A model generated the notes under the pieces. That model made no database searches. It had not been told where the DNA came from and saw only the letters and a list, made by a program, of their open reading frames with translations. Of a DNA stretch of 45,612 nt, positions 41,765-45,612 are shown in pieces. Numbering within the stretch: the first letter of the stretch is position 1; every line of letters begins with the position of its first letter. The stretch is from an uncultured Verrucomicrobiota bacterium. GTDB taxonomy: Bacteria > Verrucomicrobiota > Verrucomicrobiia > Limisphaerales > UBA9464. The stretch is from the NCBI GenBank assembly GCA_903821635.1, contig CAIJLV010000192.1, positions 1 to 45,612 on the forward strand. Reading direction: 5' to 3'. Made by a program: the position numbers and the translations under genes.

Positions 41765-42658
41765 ATGTCCCCCTCCCGCCGTGAGTTCCTCGGAACCCTG
41801 CCCACCCTGACCTTGGCTGGACTCGCCGCGGCCGGTTTACCCCGCCCCGCCGCGGCCGCCGAGCCGAGTCGGCCTCAGGCGGATCGCTCGCCCCTGAAGC
41901 TGGGACTGGTCACTTACAACCTCGGGAAAGATTGGGACGTGCCGACCCTGATCAAGCACTGCGCGGCGACGCACTTCGAGGGCGTCGAACTGCGCACCAC
42001 CCATCGGCACGGCGTGGAGGTCAGCCTGACCTCGGCGCAGCGCGCCGAGATTAAAAGGCAGTTCGCGGATTCGCCGGTCGAGTTGATGGGTTTGGGCAGC
42101 GCCTTCGACTATCACACGCCCGACCCGGCCAAACTCCGCGCCGACTTGGCCGCGACCAAGGAATACCTCGTCTTGGCGCACGACGTCGGCGCCTCCGGGG
42201 TCAAGGTGCGGCCGAACGGACTGCCCCCGGAAGTGCCGGTGGCTCGGACACTGGAGCAAATCGGTCGGTCGCTGTTGGAACTGGGCCAGTTCGCCAAAGA
42301 TCTGGGCCAAACCGTGCGCCTCGAAGTCCACGGCGCCGGCACCTCACAACTGCCGCACATCCGCACCCTCATGGACCACGCGCGCCACCCGAATGTGGGG
42401 GTCTGCTGGAATTCCAACCCAAGCGATCTCGACGGGGCAGGCTTCGACGCAAACTTCGACCTGGTGCAGGAGCGCATCGTGTCCGTGCATCTGCGCGACC
42501 TTTTCTTGGCCGAATACCCATGGCGCCGGCTGTTGAAGCGTTTGGTCGAATCCGGGTTCCGCGGCTACACGATGGCCGAGATTCCGGAGAGCGCCGACGG
42601 GGTCCGCGTGATGCACTATTTCCGGGGTCTGTGGCGCGCGTATCAGGGATTGCAGTAG
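41765..42658 (+). CDS. Tat-exported sugar phosphate isomerase/epimerase-like protein
   Basis: A 297-residue protein with a Tat signal (SPSRREFLGTLPTLTLAGLA, cleavage near AAAAE). The mature part is an AP-endonuclease-2-like TIM barrel: LKLGLVTYNLGKDWDVPTLI, CAATHFEGVELRTTHRHG, VRLEVHGAGTS, VGVCWNSNPSD, IVSVHLRDLF and YTMAEIPES. The Glu, His and Asp residues at strand ends are those that bind a divalent metal in the family. The substrate is unknown. It follows the kinase by 74 nt on the same strand and converges with the S15 hydrolase (13 nt gap), so the transcripts may collide. Confidence 0.92.
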   Translation: MSPSRREFLGTLPTLTLAGLAAAGLPRPAAAAEPSRPQADRSPLKLGLVTYNLGKDWDVPTLIKHCAATHFEGVELRTTHRHGVEVSLTSAQRAEIKRQFADSPVELMGLGSAFDYHTPDPAKLRADLAATKEYLVLAHDVGASGVKVRPNGLPPEVPVARTLEQIGRSLLELGQFAKDLGQTVRLEVHGAGTSQLPHIRTLMDHARHPNVGVCWNSNPSDLDGAGFDANFDLVQERIVSVHLRDLFLAEYPWRRLLKRLVESGFRGYTMAEIPESADGVRVMHYFRGLWRAYQGLQ

Positions 42659-42671
42659 GGCGGCAGCGCGG

Positions 42672-44576
42672 TCACGGCGTTCGCGGCGGCAACACCTGCA
42701 CCGTGATTCCGGAAGCCGCATTGGCACTGCGGAAGACCCGCTGGGTGGCGGGGCGGAAGTCCGCCGGTTTTGCCTCCGCGATGTTCGGCACGTAAGTCTG
42801 CGGATTGCGGTCCACGAGCGGAAACCAGGAACTCTGCACCTGCACTTGCACGCGGTGCCCCCGACGAAAGGTGTGCAGCACGTCGGGAATCGTGAATTCG
42901 ATCTTCGTCACCTTGCCGGGTTTCATCGGTTCAGGCTGTTCGAAGCTGTTCCGAAAGCGGCTGCGCATCACGTCGCCCCGCACCAGTTGCTGGTAACCGC
43001 CCATCCGCCGGTGCGCGGGATTGGGCTCGGGATCGGGGAAGTCCGGTTGATACACGTCGATCAGTTTCACCACCCAGTCGGCGTCGGTGCCCGAGGTCGA
43101 AACGTGGAGTGCTGCCTGGAGCGGGCCGGCCAAGGTGAGATCCTCATCCAGCGGTTCAGTCTCATAAACCAACACGTCGGGCCGGGCTGAGGCAAACCGT
43201 TGATCGTGCGTCGGATAGCCGCGCGGATAGTCGGTGGTGACTTCCTGGGTAAACGGCACCGGCTTCGCAGGATTGCTCACGTATTCGTCAAACGCGTCAC
43301 TGCCCGCGGCTGGAATCGAGCCGAGCGCGAGCCGACCTTGGGGGTGAAAAAACAACGTCTGGGCGCGCGCTTCCCGCGGCGGCCACACGTCAAAGCGGCG
43401 CCACTGATGGGTGCCGGTTTCAAACATCTGCGCCTCGGTGGGGGTGTAGTTGGGATCGCCTTTGAGGAAGTGACGGAAGAAGGGGAGTTCGATCTTCTGC
43501 CGGTAGTATTCCGACGTCTTGGCGTGGAACTTCACGTCGCCAACTTGGTCGCCCGAACCGCCACTCCACTGACCGTGCGTCCACGGCCCCATGACGAGCA
43601 GGTTGGTGAGGCCGACATTCTGGCGTTCGGTCCAGCGGTAGGTTTCCAAGGCGCCGAAGAGGTCTTCACCATCAAACCACCCCCCGACGGTCAGCACGGC
43701 GCAGCGGATGTTCTTCAGGTGTGGCCGGATGTTCCGGGCCTGCCAGAAGGCGTCGTAGTTGGGATGCTTGAGGAAATCCTGCCACACGGGGACGCGCCCC
43801 TGGAAGTGGACGGACTCCGAATTGCCCAGCGGCCCTAGCCGCAGGAAAAAGTCATACCCATCGGGCGTGTTGAAGACGAATTTCTTGCCCCCGTCGCGCA
43901 GCGGATCGTCGGATTTTTGCTCAAACCACCAGAAGAAGTTGAAGTTTTGCGACAGGAAGAAGGCGCCGTTGTGGTGAATGTCATCACCGATGAACCAATC
44001 CGCGATGGGCGCCTGCGGCGACGCCGCTTTGAGGGCGGGATGCGAGTCGATCATGCCCATCGACGTGTAGAAACCCGGATACGAAATCCCGAACATGCCC
44101 ACCTTACCGTTGTTGCTCGGCACCTGTTTCACCAACCAGTCGATGGTATCCCACGCGTCGGAACTTTCGTCGGTGTCCTTGGGTCCCTTGTTCGGGTTGA
44201 ACGGCCGCATGTGGACGAAGGTGCCTTCCGAGCCGTGACGTCCGCGCACGTCCTGCGACACCATGATGAAGCGATCCTTGGCCAGCGTGGCAAACGAACC
44301 GGCCGGATCGTTGTAGTTGTCTACCCCGTAAGGCTTGAGCGCGTAGGGCGTGCGGGTCAGCAGGACCGGATAATTGGTCGAGTCATCCTTGGGCACATAG
44401 ACGCGAGTGAACAGCTTCACCCCGTCGCGCATCGGAACGCGGTGCTCAAACTTCGTGTAGTGCTCGGCGAGCCAAGCGGCGTTGGGATCGTCTTGGGGCT
44501 CGGCGGCGCCCACCGATGGGGCCCCAACCAACCAAGCGACCAGCAGCACCACGGACGCGAAGGCAATCGAACGCAT
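42672..44576 (-). CDS. Exported CocE/NonD-family (peptidase S15-like) hydrolase
   Basis: A 634-residue protein with a signal peptide (IAFASVVLLVAWLVGAPSVG-AAEP). The alpha/beta hydrolase domain has VPMRDGVKLFTRVYVP near the N-terminus, then QDVRGRHGSEG, and the nucleophile Ser165 in GMFGISYPGFY. A C-terminal jelly-roll domain carries TLAGPLQAALHVSTSGTDAD and VKLIDVYQPDFPDP. This arrangement is that of X-Pro dipeptidyl-peptidase/glutaryl-7-ACA acylase/cocaine esterase relatives, which cut esters or amides of small substrates. The natural substrate is unknown. The 294 bp upstream contain two palindromes that could regulate it. Confidence 0.94.
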   Translation of the reverse strand: MRSIAFASVVLLVAWLVGAPSVGAAEPQDDPNAAWLAEHYTKFEHRVPMRDGVKLFTRVYVPKDDSTNYPVLLTRTPYALKPYGVDNYNDPAGSFATLAKDRFIMVSQDVRGRHGSEGTFVHMRPFNPNKGPKDTDESSDAWDTIDWLVKQVPSNNGKVGMFGISYPGFYTSMGMIDSHPALKAASPQAPIADWFIGDDIHHNGAFFLSQNFNFFWWFEQKSDDPLRDGGKKFVFNTPDGYDFFLRLGPLGNSESVHFQGRVPVWQDFLKHPNYDAFWQARNIRPHLKNIRCAVLTVGGWFDGEDLFGALETYRWTERQNVGLTNLLVMGPWTHGQWSGGSGDQVGDVKFHAKTSEYYRQKIELPFFRHFLKGDPNYTPTEAQMFETGTHQWRRFDVWPPREARAQTLFFHPQGRLALGSIPAAGSDAFDEYVSNPAKPVPFTQEVTTDYPRGYPTHDQRFASARPDVLVYETEPLDEDLTLAGPLQAALHVSTSGTDADWVVKLIDVYQPDFPDPEPNPAHRRMGGYQQLVRGDVMRSRFRNSFEQPEPMKPGKVTKIEFTIPDVLHTFRRGHRVQVQVQSSWFPLVDRNPQTYVPNIAEAKPADFRPATQRVFRSANAASGITVQVLPPRTP

Positions 44577-44764
44577 GGCGAAGCATGAAACGGCCGGGTC
44601 CAGTTTGGCGAGGCTCCGCTGGCGACCGCGCCACGCCGCCGGCCCTTGAGTGGGCTATCAACGGGATGTTCAGGAGGAATCCAATCAGGAATTCCCCTAG
44701 GCGATGAGTTGAAACGCCCCGCTTTCGTCAAGGCTAACAGACGCCCCCTCACCCGCTTTTTGGG

Positions 44765-44780
44765 GCTATCCGCTGATAGC
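44765..44780. promoter_or_regulatory. GCTATC/GATAGC inverted repeat
   Basis: GCTATC-CGCT-GATAGC is a perfect 6 bp inverted repeat with a 4 nt centre in the divergent region upstream of the hydrolase and the short gene. It could be an operator; there is no T-run to suggest a terminator. Confidence 0.35.
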
Positions 44781-44798
44781 TATTTTCGAACGATTCCA

Positions 44799-44813
44799 TA
44801 GGGATTTTCCCTA
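44799..44813. promoter_or_regulatory. TAGGGA/TCCCTA inverted repeat
   Basis: TAGGGA-TTT-TCCCTA is a perfect inverted repeat with a 3 nt centre, 18 bp beyond the previous palindrome in the same divergent intergenic region. It may be an operator or a paired site with it. Confidence 0.35.
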
Positions 44814-44870
44814 CGCAATCAACGGTTCGGCCCCAGTTTCACTTCGCCGGGGACGTGGCACGCTAGCGGC

Positions 44871-45053
44871 ATGGTTGTCGAAGCGAATTGGGGGACTACA
44901 GCAGCGAGCGCGACGGCGCGGCCGGCGCCGGAACTCCCTCGCTTTCAAGTTTTTATCGCCTACGACTGTCCCGCCAACGCCCAGCGCGCCCTGTTACTGC
45001 TGGCCGGTTTGGCCGCCCATTTTCGCGAGGGGGGAGCGTCCGCGAGAGCCTGA
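44871..45053 (+). CDS. Short, probably truncated or frameshifted gene
   Basis: The frame from ATG 44871 gives 60 residues, with a well-formed core FQVFIAYDCPANAQRALLLL that reads like the first strand and helix of an alpha/beta protein. Then it ends abruptly (GGASARA). A run of six G (around 45028-45033) precedes the change in quality. Reading one frame over after the run gives [14 protein letters not shown] and then a stop at 45080-45082. A single-base change could therefore join the two into a longer, still short, protein. No domain identified with confidence. It may be a remnant, or a gene cut by the compositional junction just downstream. Confidence 0.35.
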   Translation: MVVEANWGTTAASATARPAPELPRFQVFIAYDCPANAQRALLLLAGLAAHFREGGASARA

Positions 45054-45119
45054 TGCCCCCCGACTGGGACCTCTTCCGCTAACCACCCCGCGCGCGGATC
45101 GCCCCGCTCAACAAGCGCC

Positions 45120-45125
45120 TACAAT
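45120..45125 (+). promoter_or_regulatory. Possible -10 box for a leaderless trxB transcript
   Basis: TACAAT ends six bases before the ATG at 45132, which would put the first transcribed base at the A of the start codon. No Shine-Dalgarno sequence precedes this ATG. A TAnnnT motif this close to the start is the arrangement known for leaderless genes in, for example, actinobacteria and Deinococcus. No good -35 box is seen. Confidence 0.45.
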
Positions 45126-45131
45126 CAAGCT

Positions 45132-45612
45132 ATGACAGAGAAGGGCTTCACGATCGACTTCGGCTCAAGCGAGCCAACCACCACACCCGTCGCAGCCCCG
45201 GCAGCGAACGTCGCCGCGACCACTTCGCACTCCAAGCTGATGATCTTCGGCTCAGGCCCTGCTGGGCTCACCGCCGCCATCTATGCGGCGCGCGCGCAGC
45301 TCGCACCAACGCTCCTCGCAGGCTACGAACCTGGCGGACAGCTGATGCTCACCAGTGAAGTTGAGAACTTTCCTGGATTTCCGGAGGGGATCAACGGACC
45401 AGACCTGATGGCGAAGATGATCGCACAGGCGGAGCGGTTCGGCACGCAGATCGTCAACCAAGATGTTGAGCGCGTTGACCTCTCGAAGCGACCCTTCCGC
45501 GCCTGGAGCGCAGGCCGCGAGTTCACCGCCGATGCGGTGGTGATTGCAACGGGCGCATCTGCAATCTGGCTCGGCCTTGAATCCGAGACGCGACTACGCG
45601 GACGCGGCGTCA
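45132..45612 (+). CDS. trxB: Thioredoxin reductase, N-terminal part (3' end off window)
   Basis: About 160 residues are visible. A 35-residue Ala/Thr-rich leader precedes the FAD-binding motif [20 protein letters not shown]. It is followed by the TrxB-specific stretches [20 protein letters not shown] and [19 protein letters not shown] and the second motif [10 protein letters not shown]. The redox-active CxxC lies just beyond the window end. The enzyme reduces thioredoxin with NADPH. Codon use differs from all genes to the left, with frequent GCA, GGA, CCA, TCA and CGA, where neighbours prefer GCC, GGC, CCC/CCG and CGC. The start and the leaderless promoter also look foreign to the rest of the window. 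Confidence 0.93.
   Translation, partial: MTEKGFTIDFGSSEPTTTPVAAPAANVAATTSHSKLMIFGSGPAGLTAAIYAARAQLAPTLLAGYEPGGQLMLTSEVENFPGFPEGINGPDLMAKMIAQAERFGTQIVNQDVERVDLSKRPFRAWSAGREFTADAVVIATGASAIWLGLESETRLRGRGV

Larger units (their letters stand above)
44577..44870. other. Intergenic region upstream of the S15 hydrolase
   Basis: A 294 bp stretch between the divergent S15 hydrolase and the short gene at 44871. No credible coding sequence. It holds two short perfect inverted repeats, listed separately, and A/T-richer sequence around 44765-44820 suited to promoters. Confidence 0.5.

Noticed and set aside
44856..44871. TGGCACG matching the -24 element of a sigma-54 promoter before the short gene
   Set aside because: The -12 element would be CGGC instead of TTGC, and the site abuts the start codon, leaving no leader.

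Overview
This 45.6 kb window looks like chromosomal DNA of a GC-rich, Gram-negative, respiring bacterium. The best guess is Verrucomicrobiota, perhaps the Limisphaerales/Pedosphaera side. The guess rests on the combination of alternative complex III genes (actA/actB), Tat-exported GFO/IDH/MocA and TIM-barrel proteins, an EF-hand secreted protein, a CMP-KDO synthetase (hence LPS), many lipoproteins and multihaem cytochromes, and starts that mostly lack a Shine-Dalgarno sequence. Taxonomy is inferred from gene content only. I see no rRNA, tRNA, CRISPR array, transposase, integrase or phage gene.

Layout. 1-2751 (-): actA and most of actB of alternative complex III. 3105-4577 (-): glycogen synthase. 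4921-12806 (+): a haem operon in the order divergent hemA, histidine kinase, response regulator, hemE, hemN, hemG, hemH. Its first five genes overlap by 4-8 nt, so a two-component system is embedded in the pathway. hemB, hemC, hemD and hemL are not in the window. 12974-16051 (+): a MacB/FtsX-type ABC transporter with a His-rich lipoprotein and a DUF3299-like protein, resembling a zinc-responsive cassette of Pseudomonas. 16156-18441 (-): mutL and a small Cys-rich protein. 18618-19940 (+): an exported protein with a single CxxCH. 19970-24526 (-): an oversized hrpA helicase.

24725-31788: a small membrane protein, a GT4 glycosyltransferase, lipA, an M48 lipoprotein protease coupled to an NlpC/P60 lipoprotein, a Tat-exported oxidoreductase, a small lipoprotein, a tiny Cys-containing membrane protein and a LolA-like protein. 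31876-37586 (-): kdsB, an ABC-2 export pair (Nat type) and an octahaem cytochrome with HEAT/TPR repeats. 37710-38072 (-): an EF-hand protein with a clear intrinsic terminator. 38281-41690 (+): an outer-membrane beta-barrel protein followed by a beta-propeller histidine kinase. 41765-44576: a Tat-exported sugar-phosphate isomerase-like protein and a convergent S15/CocE hydrolase. 44871-45053: a short, probably broken gene. 45132-45612: the 5' part of trxB, whose codon use and leaderless promoter look unlike the rest.

The points most worth a second look are: (1) the two-component system inside the haem operon, next to a shortened glutamyl-tRNA reductase; (2) the metal-type ABC cassette directly after ferrochelatase; (3) palindromic insertions that keep the reading frame, two in hrpA and one in the neighbouring glycosyltransferase, one of them 165 bp with near-perfect terminal inverted repeats; (4) the compositional break at the right end, which may be foreign DNA or an assembly join.
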